In this document: piece by piece, positions 1 through 4,760 of the stretch | How positions within the stretch are numbered: position 1 is the stretch's first letter | Layout of the letters: the number at the start of each line of letters is the position of its first letter | Assembly (NCBI GenBank): GCA_021847685.1 | Contig: JAJZQE010000010.1 | Span: forward strand, 1-13,306 | Direction: 5' to 3' | From: a bacterium | GTDB lineage: Bacteria; Patescibacteriota; Saccharimonadia; Saccharimonadales; Saccharimonadaceae | Length of the DNA: 13,306 bases | Notes under the pieces: generated by a model | Database searches by the model: none | Seen by the model: only the letters and a program-made list of their open reading frames with translations | Told to the model about the DNA's origin: nothing | Made by a program: the position numbers and the translations under genes

Positions 1-66
1 TGGTCGCGGTTCGGCGTAGCGATTGAAGCGAAAGAAAGCGCCGAAGGTATTTTCTTTCGTGAATGA
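1..66 (+). CDS. C-terminal end of an unidentified protein (cut by window edge)
   Basis: Frame 1 is open from the first base to a TGA at 64-66 and encodes about 21 residues ending in SAEGIFFRE. The other two forward frames hit stops within the first 26 bases. The short peptide gives no recognisable domain. A terminator-like hairpin 35 nt downstream (101-150) fits the end of a plus-strand transcription unit. The last codons also contain an inverted repeat (GCGAAAGAAA at 28-37 with TTTCTTTCGT at 51-60). This could instead be non-coding sequence; the call rests only on the open frame and the following terminator. Confidence 0.35.
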   Translation, partial: WSRFGVAIEAKESAEGIFFRE

Positions 67-100
67 GCGGAGAAGCCAGCTTGCTGGCGCTATCCGTCCG

Positions 101-150
101 GGTGTACCAAAGAAAGCAGGTTAGGCACGTCCTAGCCTTTTTTCTTTGGT
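101..150 (+). terminator. Intrinsic terminator hairpin, copy 1 of a repeated 50-nt element
   Basis: Bases 106-150 fold into an almost complete 20-bp stem around the loop CACGT. The GC-rich core is AGGTTAGG / CCTAGCCT, with an A-rich 5' flank (ACCAAAGAAA) pairing with a T-rich 3' flank (TTTCTTTGGT). This A-tract/GC-stem/T-tract design suits a bidirectional Rho-independent terminator. A near-identical copy lies at 1165-1214. Confidence 0.6.
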
Positions 151-253
151 TATCTTGTTCATTGGGACAACTCCTCTTTTCTTATTAGGGTTGCACTTAC
201 AAGTTCACGGGTTGTTCCTTTTTAGTTTAAAACGCCCATTCTATAGCATATTA

Positions 254-282
254 TTGATAATATAAATATTCCGTTCTAATAT
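254..282 (+). promoter_or_regulatory. Sigma70-type promoter for the 79-aa gene
   Basis: TTGATA (254-259) and TAATAT (277-282) are separated by exactly 17 nt and lie about 75 nt before the ATG at 359. The predicted leader contains two perfect palindromes, GGGTGGCCACCC (318-329) and CTCTCGAGAG (336-345), which may be protein-binding sites or leader hairpins. Apart from these, the gene-free stretch 151-358 shows nothing I recognise. Confidence 0.5.
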
Positions 283-358
283 ACGTACCAAGACAGAGGC
301 GATTTGTCGTGTCTTGTGGGTGGCCACCCCATAAACTCTCGAGAGAAATGAGGATAAA

Positions 359-598
359 ATGGCCTGGTTCGACGGTAAGGAGGCGGTGGTGGTTCGCGAG
401 GCGGGCACTATCAACATCTTCTACGGTGGCTCTTTCACTCCCGACGGCTACGGCCACGGGCACGTGAAGGCGCAGGGAGGTGCCTTCGGCGAGAGCATTG
501 TCTACTGGCGTCTCCCTGACAGCGAAGGCGGCACAGTTGTCATCGACAACTGGGCAAGCTCCGAGCGCCTGGCGGACCACCTATCGGGTCTCTGGTGA
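359..598 (+). CDS. GC-rich 79-aa protein of unknown function
   Basis: I do not recognise a family. The product is small, soluble-looking and Gly-rich, with a pattern of short beta strands (VVVREAGTINIFYGG, then ESIVYWRLPD, then GTVVIDNW), and has no signal peptide or membrane segment. The ATG at 359 follows a GAGG ribosome-site-like stretch with about 5 nt spacing and a well-formed promoter at 254-282. Codon use is striking: by hand count roughly four fifths of codons end in G or C, unlike the AT-rich gene immediately downstream but like the block at 11727-13202. This suggests it was acquired separately. A long antisense reading frame (251-580, minus) overlaps it but looks like a by-product of the GC bias. 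Confidence that it is a real gene is moderate; confidence in any function is nil. Confidence 0.6.
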   Translation: MAWFDGKEAVVVREAGTINIFYGGSFTPDGYGHGHVKAQGGAFGESIVYWRLPDSEGGTVVIDNWASSERLADHLSGLW

Positions 599-609
599 CC
601 GAACGACCT

Positions 610-639
610 GGACATGTCGATAAACTGTCCGCTTTTCAT
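610..639 (+). terminator. Possible weak terminator after the 79-aa gene
   Basis: GGACA (610-614) pairs with TGTCC (626-630) around an 11-nt loop and is followed by CGCTTTTCATTT. The stem is short, so this is only a candidate. Confidence 0.3.
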
Positions 640-659
640 TTGATGATAAAATAGTAGTC

Positions 660-1049
660 ATGGAGGCCTTGGATTCTATGCAAAATGAAGTACCGTTACC
701 ACAAGAAGTTCTAGAAGCGTACCCGCTAATCACGGGAAGTGATGTAGAATATGTCGGGCGCTTTACTCCAAAAGTGCCCATAGCTCCCGACCGTATATAC
801 GATATATATAAAGATGGTAATAACGATAGAATGTTGACGCATATAACTACTGACTATCCAGACCCTATGCATGATAGCGATGAGTTACGGGGCATATCTG
901 GATATAGCTTTATAGATATTGTTGCTCCAAACGCAGAGAGTAGGACTATAGAGATAGTCGATAATGACGAGATGAATGAAGAGTTCTTTGTTAAAGTGGG
1001 TGATATTTATCACTACGTAGCAAACACACAACATAAGTCTTCTAGCTAG
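660..1049 (+). CDS. Acidic 129-aa protein of unknown function
   Basis: I recognise no family. The product is strongly acidic and soluble, with no signal peptide or membrane segment. It holds Asp/Glu-rich stretches (DPMHDSDE near residue 65, IVDNDEMNEEFF near residue 105) and an aromatic YDIYKDGNNDRML segment. The pattern suggests a compact beta-rich cytoplasmic domain. Two starts are possible. The ATG at 660 lies 7 nt after a -10-like TAAAAT (647-652), giving a leaderless mRNA. The ATG at 678 (MQNEV...) has GGAGG at 662-666, but 11 nt upstream, which is long. I prefer 660 because other genes in the window share the short -10-to-ATG geometry. Codon use is AT-rich, in contrast to the preceding gene. 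Confidence 0.7.
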   Translation: MEALDSMQNEVPLPQEVLEAYPLITGSDVEYVGRFTPKVPIAPDRIYDIYKDGNNDRMLTHITTDYPDPMHDSDELRGISGYSFIDIVAPNAESRTIEIVDNDEMNEEFFVKVGDIYHYVANTQHKSSS

Positions 1050-1081
1050 CTGTTTTATTATCGTAGTGGTGCTACTTCAGT

Positions 1082-1183
1082 ATGCCACGCCAGAGACAAC
1101 CCCTTGAGTATTCCAAACGTGCGGTAGAACTCCGTAAGGATATCGTTCCAATACGATTGGATAAGGTGTATCAAAGAAAGTAG
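1082..1183 (+). CDS. Possible 33-aa basic small protein
   Basis: An ATG-to-TAG frame of 33 residues, rich in Arg and Lys (contains EYSKRAVELRKDIV and ends in KVYQRK), fills the space between the 129-aa gene and the second terminator hairpin. No Shine-Dalgarno sequence and no well-placed -10 box precede it, and its stop codon lies inside the 5' arm of the hairpin at 1165-1214, which is unusual. It may be a chance frame. Listed because the amino-acid composition looks protein-like and the stretch is otherwise unexplained. Confidence 0.2.
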   Translation: MPRQRQPLEYSKRAVELRKDIVPIRLDKVYQRK

Positions 1184-1214
1184 GTTAGGCACGTTCTAGC
1201 CTTTTTTCTTTGGT
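1165..1214 (+). terminator. Intrinsic terminator hairpin, copy 2 of the repeated 50-nt element
   Basis: This differs from 101-150 at only three positions, each C to T. Two of the changes turn a C-G or G-C pair into a G-U wobble, and the third lies in an existing C/U mismatch that becomes U/U, so the 20-bp stem is kept. It ends with TTTTTTCTTT. It probably terminates transcription from the 660-1049 gene. Confidence 0.6.
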
Positions 1215-1253
1215 ATTAATTAGACCTATTTTACGCGATACACCTAAAAGTGC

Positions 1254-1259
1254 TAAAAT
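1254..1259 (+). promoter_or_regulatory. Candidate -10 box for the YggT gene
   Basis: TAAAAT at 1254-1259 lies about 27 nt before the start codon. A weak -35 (TTTACG, 1230-1235) sits 18 nt upstream of it. Spacing allows a short leader containing the GGGAG ribosome site at 1275-1279. Confidence 0.35.
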
Positions 1260-1286
1260 AGAAATGTAAATAAAGGGAGAAAATGT

Positions 1287-1682
1287 ATGACCGAAACAGA
1301 GCAAACGACAGAAGTACATGAAACTACCACTCAGCCCAACGGGGCACTAGTGGAGCGCCATAACGTAAGCCGTACCTCGCAAACGTCAGGCATTGTTGTT
1401 GCCCAGAGGGTTGTGTGGTTCATTGTTGGAGTGATTGACGTCCTTCTAGCGATAAGATTTGTCCTTCTACTTCTAGGCGCAAACCAGGGTACTGGATTTG
1501 TAGATTTTATCTACGGAATTACCAGCGTATTCGTTTCACCATTCGTTGGCATATTTGGCGAGCCCGTATATGGCCGCTTTATGTTTGAATGGAGTAGCCT
1601 ACTTGCAATTGTTGTCTATACACTAGTTGCATGGGGTATCGTTAAGCTCATCACCCTAGCCCGCCCTCAAGACGAAATTTAA
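1287..1682 (+). CDS. YggT family membrane protein
   Basis: A 131-aa integral membrane protein. The first 35 residues are polar and Thr/Glu-rich (cytoplasmic tail). Two hydrophobic segments follow at about residues 37-63 and 101-124, joined by a loop with the typical YggT pattern IRFVLLLLGANQGTGFVDFIY and SPFVGIFGEP. YggT proteins are small two-domain or, as here, single-domain membrane proteins linked in other bacteria to cell division, osmotic shock tolerance or membrane-protein assembly; the exact role is not settled. The ATG at 1287 has GGGAG 7-11 nt upstream; the overlapping ATG at 1283 is out of frame. A terminator follows at 1684-1716, so it looks monocistronic. The extended polar N-terminus is longer than in the shortest family members. 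Confidence 0.9.
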   Translation: MTETEQTTEVHETTTQPNGALVERHNVSRTSQTSGIVVAQRVVWFIVGVIDVLLAIRFVLLLLGANQGTGFVDFIYGITSVFVSPFVGIFGEPVYGRFMFEWSSLLAIVVYTLVAWGIVKLITLARPQDEI

Positions 1683-1683
1683 T

Positions 1684-1716
1684 CAACAGTACAACACGTT
1701 ATACTGTTGGGTTTTT
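1684..1716 (+). terminator. Rho-independent terminator after the YggT gene
   Basis: CAACAGTA (1684-1691) pairs perfectly with TACTGTTG (1702-1709), with an inner AAC/GTT pairing in the loop. It is followed by GG and TTTTT. It begins two bases after the YggT stop codon. Confidence 0.7.
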
Positions 1717-1719
1717 ATC

Positions 1720-1748
1720 TTGCGCTAACAGGGGTAATAGTGTACAAT
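1720..1748 (+). promoter_or_regulatory. Promoter upstream of the tRNA-Lys locus
   Basis: TTGCGC (1720-1725) and TACAAT (1743-1748) are separated by exactly 17 nt. Transcription would begin near 1755 and run through the partial tRNA repeat into the tRNA gene at 1899. Confidence 0.5.
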
Positions 1749-1770
1749 CAGTTTTTGTAAATGAGCAAAT

Positions 1771-1795
1771 TTTACATGGGCCAGTAACTCAGCTG
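1771..1795 (+). repeat. Partial copy of the tRNA-Lys 5' end
   Basis: This 25-nt segment matches 1892-1916 (7 nt of flank plus the first 18 nt of the tRNA) with two substitutions. It contains GGGCCAGTAACTCAGCTG against GGGCCAGTAGCTCAGCTG in the real gene. The match stops after the D-stem, so it cannot make a tRNA. Between here and the tRNA lie an inverted D-arm-like fragment (GCTCTAACC, about 1830-1838) and TAACTCA/TGAGTTA pairing (1785-1791 with 1852-1858). The rest of 1796-1891 I cannot assign. Confidence 0.7.
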
Positions 1796-1898
1796 CCAAG
1801 GCGAGGCCGGTAATATAAAATATCCAGCTGCTCTAACCGCTTTAAGGTAATTGAGTTAACGGGCTAGGTTTAGTTAATGAACATTTACAGATTTACGT

Positions 1899-1975
1899 GG
1901 GCCAGTAGCTCAGCTGGTTAGAGCGTCTGCCTCTTAAGCAGAATGTCGTGGGTTCAAGTCCCACCTGGCCCTCCA
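1899..1975 (+). tRNA. tRNA-Lys (anticodon CTT)
   Basis: All 77 positions fit a cloverleaf. The acceptor arms are GGGCCAG / CTGGCCC, the D-arm GCTC/GAGC and the anticodon stem TCTGC/GCAGA around the loop CTCTTAA. That loop places CTT at 34-36, reading AAG (Lys). The variable loop is ATGTC, and the T-arm GTGGG/CCCAC surrounds TTCAAGT, which fits the TTCRANY consensus. CCA is encoded (1973-1975). The discriminator base 73 is T, whereas tRNA-Lys normally carries A73; this is odd but does not change the anticodon assignment. The CCA is already part of the following terminator stem. Confidence 0.95.
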
Positions 1976-1981
1976 AATAAA
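1955..1981 (+). repeat. Direct repeat at tRNA 3' end, left copy
   Basis: These 27 nt run from the tRNA T-loop through the acceptor stem, CCA and AAATAAA. They recur without a mismatch at 2139-2165, 184 nt downstream. Duplication of a tRNA 3' end is the usual mark of site-specific integration (attL/attR) or of tandem tRNA duplication. Confidence 0.85.
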
Positions 1982-2015
1982 TAACTCCTATCTACGGTAG
2001 GAGTTATTTATTTGG
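1973..2015 (+). terminator. Long perfect hairpin terminating tRNA-Lys
   Basis: Bases 1973-1990 pair perfectly with 1998-2015 (18 bp) around a 7-nt loop. The core is ACTCCTA / TAGGAGT with AAATAAAT / ATTTATTT flanks. The stem overlaps the encoded CCA, so processing and termination are physically linked here. Confidence 0.7.
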
Positions 2016-2026
2016 GATGATTTGTC

Positions 2027-2139
2027 GACTTGAACTCACGACTGTCGTGGGTGAGAACTGCCAGTCGGCAGTTCGCAAGGAAACCTTCCGATGGCAACTG
2101 GTTGCCAATCGTGAAGTTTAGGGGTCGCGGAACGTGACC
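2027..2139 (+). other. Dense hairpin array between the two tRNA 3' ends; candidate structured RNA or mobile-element remnant
   Basis: There is no credible reading frame here, but there are consecutive stems. CTCAC (2035-2039) pairs with GTGAG (2051-2055). GAACTGCC (2055-2062) pairs with GGCAGTTC (2067-2074). AAGG/CCTT pair at 2077-2087. CGA-TGGCAA (2089-2097) pairs with TTGCCA-A-TCG (2102-2111). GGTCGCG (2123-2129) pairs with CGTGACC (2133-2139) with one G-U pair. The left end contains an inverted T-arm-like piece (GACTTGAACTCACGAC, 2027-2042), then TGTCGTGGGT (2043-2052), which is identical to the tRNA T-arm at 1944-1953. The right end runs into the duplicated tRNA 3' end. It therefore resembles a tRNA 3' segment split in its T-loop by about 86 nt of folded sequence. 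The function is unknown. Confidence 0.45.
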
Positions 2140-2165
2140 AAGTCCCACCTGGCCCTCCAAATAAA
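2139..2165 (+). repeat. Direct repeat of tRNA-Lys 3' end, right copy
   Basis: Identical over 27 nt to 1955-1981 (T-loop part, acceptor strand, CCA and AAATAAA). No 5' half of a tRNA precedes it, so it is a tRNA remnant or an attachment-site copy. It is followed by its own terminator at 2167-2204. Confidence 0.85.
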
Positions 2166-2166
2166 G

Positions 2167-2204
2167 AACACCCTTTTACGCTTGCGGGGGTGTTTTTTAT
2201 TTTT
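2167..2204 (+). terminator. Rho-independent terminator after the tRNA remnant
   Basis: AACACCC (2167-2173) pairs with GGGTGTT (2188-2194), followed by a long T-rich tract (TTTTATTTTT). It is probably the original terminator of the tRNA locus before duplication or insertion. Confidence 0.75.
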
Positions 2205-2232
2205 AGCCAAAGTTAGCTAATAGGGGTACAAT
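2204..2232 (+). promoter_or_regulatory. Candidate promoter for the beta-propeller gene
   Basis: TAGCCA (2204-2209, 4 of 6 to consensus) and TACAAT (2227-2232) are 17 nt apart. The -10 context GGGGTACAAT is similar to that of the tRNA promoter. The leader to the ATG at 2283 contains AGCTA/TAGCT pairing (2233-2255), and no strong ribosome site is visible. Confidence 0.45.
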
Positions 2233-2282
2233 AGCTATAGTTAATTCAATTAGCTGTATGCTGAAATAAAGACGAGATACCT

Positions 2283-3344
2283 ATGTTATTAGATTCAGAG
2301 ATTGCCCTAGACGTACCAATTACTGACCGTGATTCTTTTGACGTATTCAATGAGACCTATGCACGGCATCGACCAACTGAAGATGAATACCGTAGCTATG
2401 GTCGATATGCAGTTACAAACACCCTAATATTACAAACCCCAACTGCTGTTCTGGAGCGCGGGGAAGTATTGACTAACCCAAGTATTATCGAGGGCGACTT
2501 TGCCTATTTTCGGCAGGAACCGACCAGCCTTCATTTAGGCAAAACTAAATCTGTGCCATATCGACTACTTAGAAACAGACGTAATGATATTTATTTATCT
2601 GAATTTAGTGAAGCTTCGGTATTAACGGGTGAGGATCCTCGGGTTATGCGAAACATAAAGATTGCTGGTCCTACTGGTAAAGTATATAACGGCTGGTGTG
2701 TCAGCACGGTCGTGGCGCGCCCAAACCCCAATAATCCGGCTGATGTACAGGACATTAGACAGGTATTTTACTGGGGTGAGAATCTTGGAAAAATGGAGCC
2801 AATCCTAGAAATTCCAGATCTAAAGAATACAAACATCTTTCCTCTAGCAGATATAACAGGAAATGAATCAGACACAAGATTAGATGTTTTTGGTCGACCC
2901 CACCCTCACATTACTCATATCCAAGTACCTGGATTAATGGACATAACCAACGAACTAATTCAATCCGGTGAAAATATTACTGAAGATTTTTTGCCACCAA
3001 ATGCTCATGTTGGAGTTAATAATGTGAAGTCCGTTCCAGGGCATCCGAATTTGCGAGAGCTAGATATCCATGAGGCGTACGCTCCAATTACTTCAGAGGG
3101 TAAGACTCTACACTATCGACTTGGCCGTTATGGATATAATTTGTCGACTGGACGACTTACGGCCCTTGGGGTAATTGCCTCACGATCGGACTTTCCGCAG
3201 TCCGATCCAAAGCCACCAGAAAATGGCGTGAAAGATTACACGGATGTTCTTTATGGATCATTGGGTAATCCGGGGTCTGGAATAATGGTGACGGGTGTGT
3301 CAGACCGACACGTTGGGTTGGCTCAAGTTGTTCGAATCGGATAG
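2283..3344 (+). CDS. DUF1861/GT108-like beta-propeller protein (possible beta-1,2-mannosyl transferase/phosphorylase)
   Basis: A 353-aa cytosolic protein without signal peptide or membrane segment. The order of motifs resembles the DUF1861 family: IKIAGPTGKVYNGWCVSTVV near residues 126-145, QVFYWGENLGKM near 160, DTRLDVFGRPHPHITHIQV near 198-216, LHYRLGRYGYNLSTGRL near 276-292, then VIASRSDFP and a closing blade MVTGVSDRHVGLAQVV near 334-350. DUF1861 proteins are five-bladed propellers. Their Leishmania relatives are beta-1,2-mannosyltransferases/phosphorylases (GT108) that handle mannogen. A role in beta-1,2-mannan or related sugar phosphorolysis is therefore inferred, not shown. The length is slightly above the roughly 300-aa norm because of an N-terminal extension of about 50-90 residues. 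It stands alone, converging on the DUF5995 gene 21 nt away. The family call comes from memory of the pattern; a related GH130-type propeller is the main alternative. Confidence 0.75.
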   Translation: MLLDSEIALDVPITDRDSFDVFNETYARHRPTEDEYRSYGRYAVTNTLILQTPTAVLERGEVLTNPSIIEGDFAYFRQEPTSLHLGKTKSVPYRLLRNRRNDIYLSEFSEASVLTGEDPRVMRNIKIAGPTGKVYNGWCVSTVVARPNPNNPADVQDIRQVFYWGENLGKMEPILEIPDLKNTNIFPLADITGNESDTRLDVFGRPHPHITHIQVPGLMDITNELIQSGENITEDFLPPNAHVGVNNVKSVPGHPNLRELDIHEAYAPITSEGKTLHYRLGRYGYNLSTGRLTALGVIASRSDFPQSDPKPPENGVKDYTDVLYGSLGNPGSGIMVTGVSDRHVGLAQVVRIG

Positions 3345-3365
3345 GAACCCATCTATTATCAGGTG

Positions 3366-4082
3366 TTAATTATGATTGTTTTTGCCTAAAAACCTTGCGA
3401 TGAATAGGAGTCGATTAGCAATTTTTAGACTTCTTTTTGTTATTGAGGCCGATACTCGATCATCTCTTTTAAGCATCCCGTAATGTCGCCATGCCTGAAC
3501 TCGCCAATGCAAAATTGTATACATGGCGGGTCGGTAATAGGTAAATATTAGCCGCCTTTTTAGAAAGTCCAGAAATTTATTATTTTCTTCAAATAAATCA
3601 ATAATTTGTCGACCACTTTTCATTAGTATTCGGTCAATCTTAAGGATGTCGCTAAACAAATTACGCATGCTTTCGTCTTGCATCATCTCTTTCAAAACCC
3701 GCGGTAGGTCGTTATTGATATGGACATTAGCGCCGAGCATTAGCGATATAAAAACTGGAGCAGATTTTATCTTGGCGTAATCATTTAATTTTGACCAAGG
3801 CGGTGATAATTCATTGCCGTCCATGGCATTGTTGACTGCCTTAAAATAATAGCTGGCAAAATTAACGATAAATTTTTCGATAAATATGGGATTTTTGAAA
3901 TAGTCATCATTTACACGTTGTTGAATCAAGTGTGTAACTATCTGGTATGACTGGTTAAACAGCATAAATTGATGAAGGCCTAATTCAACAAGTTTGTTAT
4001 CAAGTTGCTGTAGGGTAGTAATTACATCTTCTATGTTGGCTATCGAATGTATGTTAACCAGTATTGATTTGGGGTCTGCCAT
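3366..4082 (-). CDS. DUF5995 family protein
   Basis: A 238-aa soluble, largely helical protein. The family's typical core is visible: DDYFKNPIFIEKFIVNFASYY (about residues 59-79), PPWSKL (about 94-99), and APVFISLMLGANVHINNDLP (about 108-127), the last being the most recognisable DUF5995 motif. The conserved His/Asn/Asp cluster (HINNDL) hints at a metal or active site, but no function is established. The C-terminal 60 residues are basic and Arg-rich. The ATG lies 6 nt after a perfect TATACT -10 box (minus strand, 4089-4094) with no room for a ribosome site, so the mRNA is probably leaderless. It is divergent from the pilin gene (64 nt between starts). DUF5995 is best known from actinobacteria, the usual hosts of Saccharibacteria, so exchange is possible but not shown. 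Confidence 0.8.
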   Translation of the reverse strand: MADPKSILVNIHSIANIEDVITTLQQLDNKLVELGLHQFMLFNQSYQIVTHLIQQRVNDDYFKNPIFIEKFIVNFASYYFKAVNNAMDGNELSPPWSKLNDYAKIKSAPVFISLMLGANVHINNDLPRVLKEMMQDESMRNLFSDILKIDRILMKSGRQIIDLFEENNKFLDFLKRRLIFTYYRPAMYTILHWRVQAWRHYGMLKRDDRVSASITKRSLKIANRLLFIARFLGKNNHN

Positions 4083-4088
4083 TTTATA

Positions 4089-4094
4089 AGTATA
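4089..4094 (-). promoter_or_regulatory. -10 box of a leaderless promoter (DUF5995 gene)
   Basis: On the minus strand TATACT ends exactly 6 nt before the ATG at 4082, placing the transcription start at or next to the start codon. No convincing -35 is seen. Confidence 0.5.
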
Positions 4095-4146
4095 GCAACA
4101 ACCATAAAATGCTAGTTGATGATGCTTATGCTATCATTATTACAAG

Positions 4147-4692
4147 ATGCCAAAGTTGAAAAAGATGCGACTTAAAAGAGCTGGGTTCACCCTTATTGAG
4201 TTATTGGTTGTCATTACGATAATCGGTATTTTGGTGACTTTAACGGTTATTAACTATAACGGGGTGCAGGCTAGGTCGCGTGATACGATTGTAAAAAATG
4301 CTGCTAAGCAGATTGCGGTCGAGTTACTTAGGTTCTCGTCCGATACAGGTAAAACACCGCTTGAAACCGGCGGTGGCTATAATGGTGGCGGCTCGGGCTG
4401 GTTTAGCTCGCAGATAAATGGTGGCGCTTACCCATTGCCAACCGAGACAATCCTGGTTAATGGCGGCTATTTGCCACCAGGTTTTACGGCTTCTCTGCCT
4501 AAAAACACTAAGTATAACAGCAGTGCCTATACGTTTATGCTGTACGGCTGTGGATCGAAGTACGCTGTTTATTATTCACTCGAGGCGCCAACCAGTAGCG
4601 ACATTGCCGACTTTAATAATGTGAAGACTGAATGTTCATCGGGCAGTCTCCAGACTAGCTATAATATGCAAGGTGGCTACATCTTTAATTAG
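4147..4692 (+). CDS. Type IV pilin-like protein (prepilin with GFTLIELLVVI motif)
   Basis: A 181-aa prepilin. A basic leader (MPKLKKMRLKRAG) is followed by the class III signal FTLIELLVVITIIGILVTL. Prepilin peptidase would cut after Gly13 and methylate Phe14, and Glu at +5 of the mature protein is present. The hydrophobic helix continues into the usual amphipathic alpha1 (NGVQARSRDTIVKNAAKQIAVELLRF). The rest is Gly/Ser/Tyr-rich, with two cysteines (YGCGSKY near residue 135 and KTECSSG near 162) that may form the C-terminal disulfide loop typical of pilins. No assembly genes are adjacent, so it is an isolated pilin or minor pseudopilin. The start at 4147 lies 9 nt after a TATCAT box (4132-4137); an internal ATG at 4165 would give a shorter leader. 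Saccharibacteria use type IV pili for twitching and host contact, a plausible role here. Confidence 0.9.
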   Translation: MPKLKKMRLKRAGFTLIELLVVITIIGILVTLTVINYNGVQARSRDTIVKNAAKQIAVELLRFSSDTGKTPLETGGGYNGGGSGWFSSQINGGAYPLPTETILVNGGYLPPGFTASLPKNTKYNSSAYTFMLYGCGSKYAVYYSLEAPTSSDIADFNNVKTECSSGSLQTSYNMQGGYIFN

Positions 4693-4696
4693 CTAG

Positions 4697-4722
4697 TTCA
4701 ACTGTTGAAAAGCAGTTATAAT
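4697..4722 (+). promoter_or_regulatory. Promoter -10 with overlapping palindrome upstream of DUF2127
   Basis: A perfect TATAAT (4717-4722) lies about 38 nt before the GTG start. Just upstream is the 13-nt palindrome TTCAAC-T-GTTGAA (4697-4709), placed between the expected -35 and -10, where a repressor would bind. No good -35 is visible. Confidence 0.4.
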
Positions 4723-4760
4723 AGTTAACAGGCAAAATTGTTTTAAAAGGAGGTCACATT

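Noticed and set aside
63..188. Plus-strand small frame starting MSGEASLLALSV that runs through the first hairpin
   Set aside because: It starts inside the stop of the preceding frame and its C-terminal part is simply the terminator hairpin read as codons.
251..580. 109-aa minus-strand reading frame opposite the 79-aa gene
   Set aside because: It is antisense to a gene with a good promoter and ribosome site, has no such signals itself, and is explained by the GC-rich codon pattern of the plus-strand gene.
2027..2139. Integron attC site or CRISPR-like repeat array
   Set aside because: The stems differ in sequence from one another, there are no repeated units or spacers, and no integrase or Cas gene is nearby.
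1778..2160. A single long tRNA interrupted by a group I or other intron (5' half at 1778, 3' half at 2139)
   Set aside because: A complete, well-folded tRNA lies between the halves, the upstream fragment stops at the D-stem, and no group I core elements are visible. Duplication or insertion explains it better.
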